From: Acanthosoma haemorrhoidale
Taxonomy: Eukaryota > Arthropoda > Insecta > Hemiptera > Acanthosomatidae
Assembly: GCA_930367205.1 (NCBI GenBank)
Contig: OV884012.1
Coordinates: forward strand, 151,543,405-151,607,404
Direction of reading: 5' to 3'
Length of the DNA: 64,000 bases
In this document: positions 24,131 to 33,976 of the stretch, piece by piece
How the letters are laid out: every line of letters begins with the position of its first letter
How positions within the stretch are numbered: position 1 is the stretch's first letter
Translations under genes and position numbers: made by a program
Notes under the pieces: model-generated
What the model saw: only the letters and a program-made list of their open reading frames with translations
Databases searched by the model: none
Told to the model about the DNA's origin: nothing

Positions 24131-24505
24131 TTTTTTTTATTATCACACAACTTTATTATGATAAAATTACAATCTGCCTTATTGGGCAATAAGTAATTGT
24201 GATAAATGATCTCATTCATACCATATTTACAAATTGTCATTCACTCGCTCATTCATACCATATTTACAATTTTTCATTCGCTCGCTCAATCATACCATAT
24301 TTACAAACAGCCCAGAGACCTCCCAAATCCACATGGCTGTAACCTCCCTCGCATGCGAGAAAGGGAGTGGAGTCTTGGGAGTCCCCCACGCACCTCCGTC
24401 AGCCGCGTCACCGGATATGAGCCAGCGGAGGCTGACTAAGAGCGCGAGAGCCACAGAAACTCAGGGCATGATTGGAGAAACTGGCCATTACCAGGACTCC
24501 CACTG
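24131..24505 (-). mobile_element. L1 3' UTR copy (minus), 11-bp TSD with one mismatch
   Basis: Read on the minus strand it ends ATAAAGTTGTGTGATAATAA followed by A. atcccattctc (24120-24130) and atcccattgtc (24506-24516) flank it. Only 3' UTR is present. The phrase cataccatatttaca occurs three times between 24217 and 24304, where other copies have two such units, so a unit of about 40 nt was gained by tandem duplication. Confidence 0.9.
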
Positions 24506-24516
24506 ATCCCATTGTC

Positions 24517-25022
24517 TAATCTCTGAAAATCAGCAACTTAAAAAAGTATTATGGTTATTAGTATTTAACCACAAATTCCAATCTTTACGTAATAGAAATA
24601 ATCTCGTGCTAATATGCAATGCAACTATTATTGGTTAATTATTGCGATCTCATTATTGGACTTATGAAGGTTATAAGGTATATCTCTCCCCAGTGAGCTA
24701 AAGGTTCTGTACTCACCATCCTCTTGCATTATCGGATTCTCATGGTATAATTGTTTTGTGATAATTGCCATTCTCAAAAGCACAATAGAGATTTATTGAC
24801 AAATCACCTTGGTAGTTTTAAGATGTGCAGGTATATTAATCAACGGTATTAAGTGGTATAACAACGTGTCACTAAAGAGCAAGCTTAGCGATTAGTATGT
24901 GATGTTAAATTTTCTATTTAATTTGTTATGCACCAAGTTGGGTGCATCAAGTAATCGAACCTACACAACCCTACCAGCAAGGTGCTGAAGAGTTAATGTG
25001 ATAAGTTATCTTATTTTTTTTT
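24517..25022. other. unassigned DNA
   Basis: A minus-strand ggttcgattac at 24961-24951 recalls a pol III B box but has no sound A box. Nothing else seen. Confidence 0.4.
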
Positions 25023-25219
25023 CTCCACTTTAAATTTCCAGATAATTATATAGAATTATAGATCCTCAGGTGAATCTATTTACAACTAATTTTGTATTTC
25101 CTGTAGCATCACTACATTATATACAGGTTTTGTTATTTTATAGAAATTATATAATGATATACATTATACGTGACTGGACTCTAAACTGACTAATAAAGGT
25201 GATGGGGCTCACCTTTTGA
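25023..25219 (-). mobile_element. LINE family L3, 3' UTR fragment
   Basis: Matches the 3' UTR of the other two L3 copies, from ggtgagccccatcacc to aaatttaaagtggag followed by A (poly(T) at 25014-25022 on the plus strand). No coding part remains. No firm TSD was found. Confidence 0.85.
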
Positions 25220-27118
25220 TAGTTTTCCTATACTGTGATTGATACGGCATATATCACCATTGTAGAACCATATAAGCGGGACTATTGAAATGATGTCAGT
25301 ATCAAACGGAATTAAAGCAGTTTTACGTTTACGAGCACGTAAGTCAACGGGGACTAGTCAGCAGACTGACACACGTACAGTAGTATCCTTGCTTTTATTA
25401 CCTGGGTGGTGATCAATAAACACTAATGAACAACTTTGCAAAAACAAAACAATTTAACTTGAAGACATGAAACCGTGGGTTACCAGCTTGGAATGGCCCC
25501 ATAAAAGTATTGCTTTTTTTCAAGGTCTCCTTCAATTATCTCCCTCTTCGGGGCCATTTAACTTTAAATACACTTAATTTAATTTAATTATTTCACTCAT
25601 ATTTATTTTAATTCTCCTAGAAATAAATACACCAACTTTTTCTCTTGAAACGATACAACAAGCTTGGCCTAATATATCTTAAGATTCTTTTATTTTTTAA
25701 TGTATCGAGGTTTTAACTTACTTTTAGTTTGCCTGCTTCGTAATTAAGAAATGGGCGTATACTCTCATTTTTATACCATTTGTTGTGGTTTTCATCACCT
25801 TTGTAAACCAAAGTAACCTCAGTTATGATGAAAATTAATTTGTTAACAAATATATGAAGTTACATGGGTTTCCGCACAGCCCTTAGAGATATTCACACCG
25901 AATTCCATAAGCGATTGCTCAGTGCCTGCCCTAAAATATAAACCTCAACATGTTTCCTCCATTCAAGTTAACAAATAAGTGTTGTTGATTGTTTGTATTT
26001 TTAAACAAATTTCAGAAAAGTTTTTTAACATTACTTAATTTTCATTTATTCTTTTTGTTTGTTTTGTCCTTTGTAAAACAATTATATTGAAAAAATAATA
26101 TGAGTTTTGTTCATAAACGAAATATGCACCTAAAATAAATTAAATACCTACGTAAACTCAATTGTATATAAGAATAAATAAACTAGCTGTTAAATAAATA
26201 AACAGAATATTTTGTTTACTTAAAATTAAATCAATTACAGGATAATACCAGTTTGGGTACGATATGAAAAGAAGCCATTCAGCTGAATGATATGCTATAC
26301 TCGGTTCTATTGTAATTTAAACATTTATAACATGGTTTTCTTGCCAACCAGATAATTCAATAGTAAAGATAATCTCTTCAAATTGTTATCCAACAAAATA
26401 ATAATAGCCATTATACTACCCCAGTTCTGATTTATAAGTTTCTAAAAAAATTTACCTCCATCATTTGTGTCGAGCACCATTGTGAAAAGCAAGAATAAAG
26501 TAAGATCTAAAAACATCGAATCATAAGTCAAAATTATAAATACAATGCATGAGCGTAAGTATTATCTATGTATCCAATATTCACCAAAATAGGTAATTAC
26601 TCAGTCAATGAAGATTCATCTTTTTTTTCTCTAAAAATCTTCTAAAGTTCATTCTAAAATGCTAGGTACAGAGATCTGTTTGCGAGAGAGAATGAAGTCA
26701 TGCAATGAAGACTTCAGTGAAAGGGCAGGGCTTGATATGAGAGGAAAGAGACTTTACAGAATCAAGGTTTATATTAAGAGAGAGCGGACAAAGAGGAGAT
26801 GGTAAGAGAATGGGAGGTGGCTCTGGGGTCTTCATTATGATCTGCATTGAGCGCTCACACAGCCAACACCACCCACACCACCTACTCATCACCCTCATCC
26901 CCACCCCTAGACTCTCTTCCTTCAGCCCCGGTTTAAAAGCTCTTGATGACGGTTTTGTACTTCAAGGAGCTCTTCTGTCTTTTAAGTTCCAATAGAGACT
27001 AGTGAGGTTCCTTCCCTCTGCGCTCTAAATTAAGGATTTTAAGACCACCTCGTCTCTCCACCACTCACGTGAAGATTATCCATCATAGAATCGTGAACTC
27101 TCAATAACACAATAAGGA
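25220..27118. other. AT-rich DNA, nothing assigned
   Basis: aatggcccc (about 25492) and ggggccatt (about 25551) form a short inverted repeat. A GC-richer patch at 26690-27060 carries overlapping frames of 60-70 codons on both strands, none recognised. Confidence 0.45.
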
Positions 27119-27462
27119 CTAGTTGGCTAGGTTTCTATGGAATTGCAAGAACGTGAAAGGAATGATGTATGTAGGGGATATTAATACCGTAGTGAAGGGT
27201 TTTCTTGCTGACGTAATAAGGGGCATTTACTACTGTTCTCAGGACTTTTGACTGAAAGGATTGGATACACTTGATGATCGACGTTTTTGCTGTCCCCCTT
27301 AGCTCTATTCCATATGTCCAGATTGAGTTCAGTATAACTTTGTAAATTATGTTGCCAAAAAGGTACTGGGCGTAGAGGGGAGAACATCAGTGTATAGGTT
27401 ATAGAGCATTAGACCCAGGACCCTACCTGAATGAAACTCATCCTTTTATGGGATCGTAGTTG
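27119..27462 (-). pseudogene. L1 ORF2 fragment with internal deletion
   Basis: On the minus strand the piece from about 27462 to 27352 reads like the RT region around LYNLYTDVLPSTPSTFLAT. It then jumps at about 27350 to KLLIYKVILN-like codons and continues through YGIELRGTAKT to the region before the ORF2 end at 27119. Compared with the copy at 1.1 kb, about 350 nt between the FLAT words and the LLIYK words are missing, including the catalytic FADD. There is no 3' UTR, poly(A) or TSD, so it is a rearranged fragment and not a simple insertion. Confidence 0.82.
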
Positions 27463-27623
27463 GAATATGCTAAACCACAGCGGGCTTGGTTAGCTACAAA
27501 CAAATTTTTATTATTTTAAGAGTTATTAGCCCGGGGCTATCAAAAAAAGAGGATTATTGATACATGTACCAATATCCCCAACTTAGAAAAACTTGGTGCT
27601 CCGGAAACACGATGTTTCCCCCA

Positions 27624-27781
27624 TAGCTCTCAAACTTATAAAAATTAGGATGTGGGAAAATTATTTTAGATTGATGGGTGCCTTTCACTAAGGGGAGTCC
27701 CATTTGAAGGAAGTATGTGAAGGATATGGGGCGTGGGAAGCCTAAAAGAGGCGGGTGGATTCGGGAAGGTAGTGAGAGTCT
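27624..27781 (-). mobile_element. L2 3' UTR fragment (first of a pair)
   Basis: The minus-strand match to L2 runs from gactctcactaccttcc to ttataagtttgagagct. It lies directly before a second, longer L2 end in the same orientation. Confidence 0.85.
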
Positions 27782-27802
27782 TTATCTAATTTAGTCGATT
27801 TA

Positions 27803-28130
27803 GTTTTTTTTTTTGGTTTTTTTTCTTAGCTCTCAAACTTATAAAAATAGGATGTGGGAAAAATAAAGGAAAATTATTTTGGGCTAATGAGTGCATATCA
27901 CTAAGGGGAGTCCCCCATTTGAAGGATGTATGAAAAGGATATAGGGTGTGGAATGCCTAAAGGAGACGGGTGGAATCAGGAAGGTAGTGAGAGTCTACCG
28001 AGGGTGGAGCCTAGGAGTACCTAGGCAATGGTTTGTAGTCGGCCAGGTCAAGCTGGCCCGCGGCAGGGGCCTAAAATAAGTCGGCCTCTCGGCCGGAAGG
28101 TCGACCCTGCTGAAACAGGTAGATGGGGTC
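27803..28130 (-). mobile_element. L2 3' UTR fragment (second of a pair)
   Basis: The minus strand reads ccccatctacctgtttcagc through the GC-rich cggccgagaggccgac-type segment to tttgagagctaag and a poly(A) (poly(T) at 27803-27826). It matches 49110-49440 of the main L2 copy. Confidence 0.9.
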
Positions 28131-28914
28131 TTGTAGTCTATGGTCTATTTTTTACCATGGTACTCATTGGTACCAGCTAACAAACTATTTTTTTAACACC
28201 ACATTTAAACCAAGCTGGGATTTGAACACCTCCTCAATGTCCCGGCGGGCCACCAAAGGTTTATTGCCTGTCGATCGAATCCTTCTTTATGACCGTCTGT
28301 AAAGGACACACCTGCACCTAGCTAATGCTCTCCTTCCCAAGTCTTTCTACTGATATTATTATTCATATACTAAATTTTCTTAGTACACACATAACAATAC
28401 TTTCTATGTTTAATTCAATATCATATTTTAAATAAAAAATAAACTGAAAGTTAATTTTTTATACCGTCTCAAAATATTGATTTAGCCTTTTCGCAAATGG
28501 AAGTACGCCGGTTTAGTTATGTTGGTGGGTTGATGATTTTTTTTTTTGTTTAGTTAAAGTCTGAGGTTATAAAAAAAACTGCCGAAATATGAGTTTGTAC
28601 CAAACGGAAAGATAAATTGCCCACTAAAGACATTTTTCGTACTTGAGAGCAAAACTGACTGACATTGAGATTATTTCATTAGTTCTGCGGTTTGCGAAGC
28701 CGAGGAGTAGCTTTTACCGATCGCGGGGTTACCTTTCTTTTCATTTCTGGATAATATGAGAACATATCCCCATAAACTAAAAATCGGCCTGATCTGCCTT
28801 TACGCCCATCGTCTGTGATCTTGTTTGCGGTACCAGACTAGGTTATCATGATGACGACGTTCGGAAGTTGAGCCTCATCACGTAATCCACTCTATTTTAG
28901 TATGCAATGTTAAC
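28131..28914. other. unassigned DNA inside the LINE nest
   Basis: A minus-strand gttcaaatc (28227-28219) fits a pol III B box, but no A box was found. The rest is not recognised. It separates the L2 tails from the RT-bearing LINE remnant. Confidence 0.45.
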
Positions 28915-30600
28915 TTCAAAACGACTGTAGGGTTAGGAAAAGGGTCTGTGGTAAATATCTTTTGAGCTTGTAAAGCAAACCTGGATGCCAGACCCTGTCA
29001 AAAGCTTGAACTAGGTCCAAAAAAGGACCAGTGCAATACTGTTTGGTTTTTGGATTCACCAATTGGAAGTAGACGTTTTAATAGAAGTTTTTCAAAAAAT
29101 TTTGGGATTAGGCTAATTTGACGGTAAGATGAGGCGTCGTTGGGTGGTTTACCGGATTTGGCAAATAGGACAATAATAGGATGTTTCCAGAGGAGAGGAA
29201 AATGCGTCGTTCGAATAGTGCAATTATGAATGTAGGTTATGAAGATTATAGCTTTAGGAAGAAGTTGTTGAAGAATTTGAGGAGTAAGGCTATTATAGCC
29301 GGGAGATTTTGGTAAGGTAAGTTATTCAGGAGGTATTTGACTTAGGAGGGGTTAGCGGGGTTAACTTTGGTGGAAGTGAGAAAGGGATAGGTGATGTAAT
29401 GAAATCTTCAAGAGTTTTGGAATGAGTATGGTTTTGATGAAGGTGAGGTGTGACAGTCCAGGAAAGATGCAGAGCGAATTCTTCTCAGCTTTCCATATCT
29501 GAAGCTGCCCCAGAACACGACTGAAAGAATGTTAAAGAGTAGGGCATTTTAAGATCATTTTAGTTACATTCCACAAGGAATTATCCCCTGTAGACAATGA
29601 GGAGAGGTGGGAATTAAAGGAATCCGATCGGAAGGACGTTAAACGGTCTTTACCAATCTAGAGTAATGATCTTACAAGCGACGATCAGCAGGATGTCGGG
29701 TTCTTTGCCACACTGTTCTCGAGTGGTGTTTGGATTGGATTAGGTCTATGAGATGCTGAGGTAAAAGATTTTCGTTGCGAATGTTCGGATACCCGGACCA
29801 GGGGGTGACGATGCCCCCCCAAGCTGACCTCTTGGCCTGAGCAGTGAAAGATGGCACTGCATTGTTTAGATCCTGGGATGTTTTCCGGGACACTTTGAGG
29901 TCTACGGAATCTGCAAGAAGCTGGCGGAAGTGGTCCCAATCAACTGGGTCTTTAATAAATAAAGGAGGATCCAGTTTGTGAATTAGTCTTAGGGAAATGG
30001 TTAGAATCAGCTATGATCGGAGGAGAAGTCATTGTGGCGCGTAAGTGAATATTTTAGTGTTCCTAAACAATTAAAGATGAAGAAGTCAAAGAGAACAGGA
30101 TTTCGGTTGGGATCAGATAGCTAAAAGGTACGGGTAGTCTGAAAAGTTTCCAACCTAACAAAGCTTTTGTTTCACTAGCTTTTATTTATTTTATTATCAT
30201 CTTCATGTTGAGGTCGGAAACTTCTCAGACCACCTGTGTATAAGCTATGTCAGGAGAGATAGAGGAGCAATGCTTCCGTGTGAGCGCAGACAGCTAAGCA
30301 CCTCCTCGGTATTTGTGGATCTTGAACCCCAGTGTTTGTGCTTTGAGTTAAAGTTACTCACACCGCACAAACACTGCTCCAGTTCAATTTACAGGAGAGA
30401 GGGTCCCTATTTAAGCTAAGATTGGTTACCCTGAGTCCTTTGCAAGATTATCTAAATCCCAAGGCACTGTCGACGTAGTGGACACCCTCGGAGCTGCCGA
30501 TTAGAGAGTGTTAAAGGATGGGCCTCAAGAAGGCTGTGAAGTATAATTATAGGAAGTGGGGGTGGGGGTGGAAGTGTAGGGAGGGGCGATACAGGCTAAA
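28915..30600 (-). pseudogene. decayed Jockey-type LINE ORF2: endonuclease, linker and start of RT
   Basis: On the minus strand, in order: SLYRPSLHFH-like codons near 30600; the apurinic-type endonuclease motif NFNSKHKHWGSR at 30359-30320, the counterpart of GDFNxKHxxWGS in Jockey elements; DFF...FSSDHS at about 30090-30008, the C-terminal SDH motif of the nuclease; a linker with VWQRTRHPADRR near 29710-29675; then RT motifs including FLDLVQAFDRVWHPGLLYKL at 29020-28965. The intact protein would nick chromosomal DNA and prime reverse transcription there. Many stops and frameshifts break it, and the match ends near 28915, before the FADD motif. A small MITE interrupts the nuclease part. It may be the upstream part of L2, whose tails lie just beyond in the same orientation, but no overlap proves this. 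Confidence 0.8.
30131..30238. mobile_element. mariner-type MITE, 108 bp, TA target duplication
   Basis: Terminal inverted repeats: ggtagtctgaaaagtttcc at the left and ggtggtctgagaagtttcc read inward from the right. Over 24 bp, 21 match. TA flanks it on both sides (30129-30130 and 30239-30240). The interior is AT-rich and non-coding. It sits within the endonuclease region of the surrounding LINE remnant, so it is younger than that LINE. Confidence 0.85.
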
Positions 30601-31584
30601 TTGAAAGTAATTCAAGACTGGATCCCTCCTGAGCCTCTGGGCTGGTAATGAGGTGGTTGCTATAGTGACCGCACCACTCCCTCCCTCACCCCTTTATCTC
30701 TTATCTCTCTTATCTCGCCGTAGGGCCGGTCTATGGTCCATAATATAACTGCTTCATTTAATGACCTTTATTAATTTATCGCTGGATTTATGATGAGTGC
30801 CATAAAATCCTCTTGTCGTTCTAAATGCTTTTTCATTTCGCCGAGGTCGCGGACATTACGATTAAAAAAAAAGCTATTATTTATATTTATTACAGGTAAA
30901 TGCACGGCCCGGCGCATACAAATTTCATTCACGACGTAAGATGTCGACATGAGGAGAGAAGAAAAAGGCACGACCTCTCAAAAAACCAATAAATCATCTT
31001 ACATAAGGAACAAGGGGACTCGGTTCCTTCTAACGGCCACATCTGTTGGTGTGGTGCACACATGGCTCTAACAGCTTGAAGAATATTGGACTGAGAAAAA
31101 TAAGAAGTCAGGAAAAAAATTAATGTGATCAGTGCAGCTGAAATTGATACCGATCGATGTTTGACTTCTATTCCCAGTGAAGATATTAAAAGTTACATTA
31201 TTTCAAACCAATCTGCATTAGGTCTATAAAAATACTGGTTACTGTAGGTATACAACACATTATATTAAAACATATATTTTTTACATCAATCAGCAATTTT
31301 CTGTTTAGCGTAGATCAGAATCAATTTTTTTTTTTTAATTTAAATTTCAATGAACAACATTAATAATTATAGAACAGATAAAGTAAATCTTTAAATATGT
31401 GAAAAAGAATCCTCCAATGAATATGTTTATGTGAGGTAAGGATTGTGTTCTGAAGAATAACATTAATAGTTATATATCCCTCGTTCTTAAATAGAATCGT
31501 TTAGTACAAATTAAAAAAAAAATATATAATACAATCGGAGGGTAAGCGAACATGTTTAGCTTCACTTAAAAAGGGCAAACATGA
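30601..31584. other. unassigned DNA
   Basis: Pyrimidine-rich at 30670-30720 (repeated tatctct words). Nothing else recognised. Confidence 0.5.
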
Positions 31585-31665
31585 CATCAATGTGATATCT
31601 AATATATAACATCTACGTGATATCTAATATATAACATCTATGTGATATCTAATATATGATATCTA
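31585..31665. repeat. 25-bp tandem repeat, about 3.2 copies
   Basis: The unit catctacgtgatatctaata plus tataa lies at 31585-31609, 31610-31634 and 31635-31659, with a partial fourth. Copies differ at one or two positions. Confidence 0.95.
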
Positions 31666-32916
31666 AATGCCATGGACTTGTCTTAGATTTTATCTGTACT
31701 ACAACAATCAGTAGATTTGTTCTAGACTGTGGATTTAAACATACGTGAACGAGGTTCCGATCATTTGTTTTAATTAAAAAGTTCAATAATATTTGATTTA
31801 ACTCTTCCAGACACTTAGACTTATAAGGGTACGTTAAGTCGAGGTACTTTAGCATGCAATCTATAAGTTGTTGTCTTTTATTGACACGAACTGGAGTTGG
31901 AGGAACATGTGTCATGGAGGATGGTGAAAACTTCATGTTAGTGGACAAGAAAGTATATTGTGTGGTTCAGAATGGCGCTATATTAGGTCGCCTATAAGAG
32001 GGGTGAGAAGCCATATTAACATTACTTTTCGCTATCGAAGCAGTTTAGGCTGACGACACAATTTCCTATATTCCGAAGCCATTGGCGACTATTGTGTTAG
32101 CTATTAAAACAAGTTTGGGAGCGCTGGGGCGAGAGGTGACACTGGTCGGATTTCTAGCCTCCAGGCGACCGCTAAACTGGGACCACCGACCCTCGGATTA
32201 ATTTAGTTTAGTCCTGTTTCAATAGTGTCTTGTGGTAGTTGATCACTTAACTTATTTAATTAGCCACTTAAAAGTTAAGGGTTTATTTGCTCAAACGGTT
32301 AAAACGGCGATACGATTTAACTTTTAAATTCAGCGTGCATTCCAAAGGAATATTTTTATTTTTTATATTACTGCTTGATGAGAACTCACTATTTGATGCC
32401 ATAATAATTCGAGTTTCCACTAGTCGTCACCCTTTTCTTCAATTAATTTTTTTTTTCGTCCATATTTTCGAATATTTAGAAAGTCAATTAATTAGTAAGT
32501 ATAGTAAGTACATGTTTTTATAAATACAATTCAGAAGATTTGTGGTTATGGAATTCTTAGTTAGAAAAGATCGCGAACAACGGAACATTTCTCCGTCTGT
32601 GAACTACTAGATCTCTCCGATGTAAATTTTTTTGCAATTTTTTGATCCTGAGTGATCAGACCAGTAACTCCGTATGCAGGACATTTCCTCCATACAGTAG
32701 TGACGCTCCATCGGTTCAATTAGTCAGGGTGGAAAACAAATAAGAATTTTTAGGGATGTAATTGTTGTAATGGAGTTTCGGACCAGCTAAGAAGGGCTTG
32801 GAAAAAATGTTCACTCCGAATGTACGGGACGTATCACAGTAGGGAGAAGATTCCCCTTGCAGAAGATTGGAAGTGGCCTTAGTGTACCGCCACATGTATG
32901 TAAAAATAAATACATA
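31666..32916. other. unassigned DNA
   Basis: A more GC-balanced stretch at 31960-32200 has no recognised content. Frames of 70-99 codons on either strand match nothing I know. Confidence 0.45.
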
Positions 32917-33976
32917 CATTACAACCTCGATTATCAGGGGTTTTTGGATGAATTGAGTGTTTTTTAAGATTGACTTTTTAAGAAATTTCTTCCGTATGTT
33001 GGTGAATTATAGTTCAAAAACTAGTAATGTTATGAGTTACTAGAAATGTTATTATTTTACTGGACAATACGCCAACTCACACATCTGAATCCATTTTAAC
33101 AACAGAAGACTAATTTTCGTCTACATCCTACCACCTAGTGTAGCTTCGTTAATTTAGCCCATGTATTAAGAAGATCGGAAAGCAAGTTTAAATGTATAGA
33201 AGAACTACTTGGCATTGTTTTATTCTTGAAAAAAACTTCAAGTTGATTCTCAAAAAAGGAAGACGATATAAATGCGATATCCAAAGTTTGTGAACCATGG
33301 GAAAGATGGCCTTCAGAAAACAGCAACTGGCATAGAGAAAAATTTTAAAATGAGGAAGTTGGAAAGCAAAATACACGACATGATGATGGACAAAACAACA
33401 TTGAAACACGTCTTGAGGTGTTTTCAAACAATTTCTGATTTCAATAGAGTAGACAATGCCATTACAGTTCAGAGGTTGGGAAGTGAGAAGAACGACGAAG
33501 GGTACAGCTAGCTCACTGATAACAAAATAGTTGACGTTCATTTGCGAAGCCTAGCACTTCCTAAATAAATATTTTTAATATTGATGCGGATTTATTTAAA
33601 TCGGCTATGGAAAAAGTGAGCACAGATTATGCTCAAGAGGCCGTTGACAAGTTTTTCGCCTATTTTGAAGATCAAAATTATAAATGATAGCTTTAAGAAG
33701 CATAAGTACACAAGTAAGAAAACTCAAATTTGAAAGTAAAAAAAACAAAACAGACTTTAATAAAATGTCAAATAAGTTTCATATGTATTTATTTTTGTCT
33801 ATACATCATAGGTACATTTTAAAATAATAATATGTCACTTGAAAATTAGTGTTTGTTTATTTACATCAAAGTTAAGCAAGACATAAAAACGCCTTTTTTG
33901 ATAATCCGTGTTTTTTTATTTAATATCCGGGAATACTACCCTCGTTCAATACCATGATAATCCAGGTTGTACTGTG
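32917..33976 (+). mobile_element. degenerate pogo/Tigger-like DNA transposon
   Basis: Inverted termini: cattacaacctcgattatca at the left (32917) and cagtacaacctggattatca read inward from 33974. TA precedes the left end and occurs at 33977-33978 on the right. The GGATTATC-type motif is repeated inside the right end (about 33899). The length of about 1.06 kb and the coding remnants indicate an element that lost the N-terminal half of its transposase. Confidence 0.75.
33060..33687 (+). pseudogene. transposase remnant, pogo/Tigger type (DDE domain, C-terminal half)
   Basis: LDNTPTHTSESI at about 33060 corresponds to the LDNAPAH motif around the second catalytic aspartate. In the next frame FVYILPPSVASLI-PM (33115-33165) corresponds to the LPPNVTxLIQPMDQG segment holding the third acidic residue in this superfamily, but a stop and substitutions remove that stretch. 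Nearer the end AVDKFFAYFEDQNYK and a stop at 33685 fit the usual C-terminus. The centromere-binding-like HTH N-terminal half is absent. Several frameshifts and stops make it non-functional. Confidence 0.7.

Noticed and set aside
29672..29939. Two overlapping minus-strand host genes
   Set aside because: They are pieces of the decayed LINE ORF2 linker (WQRTRHPADRR) in two frames.
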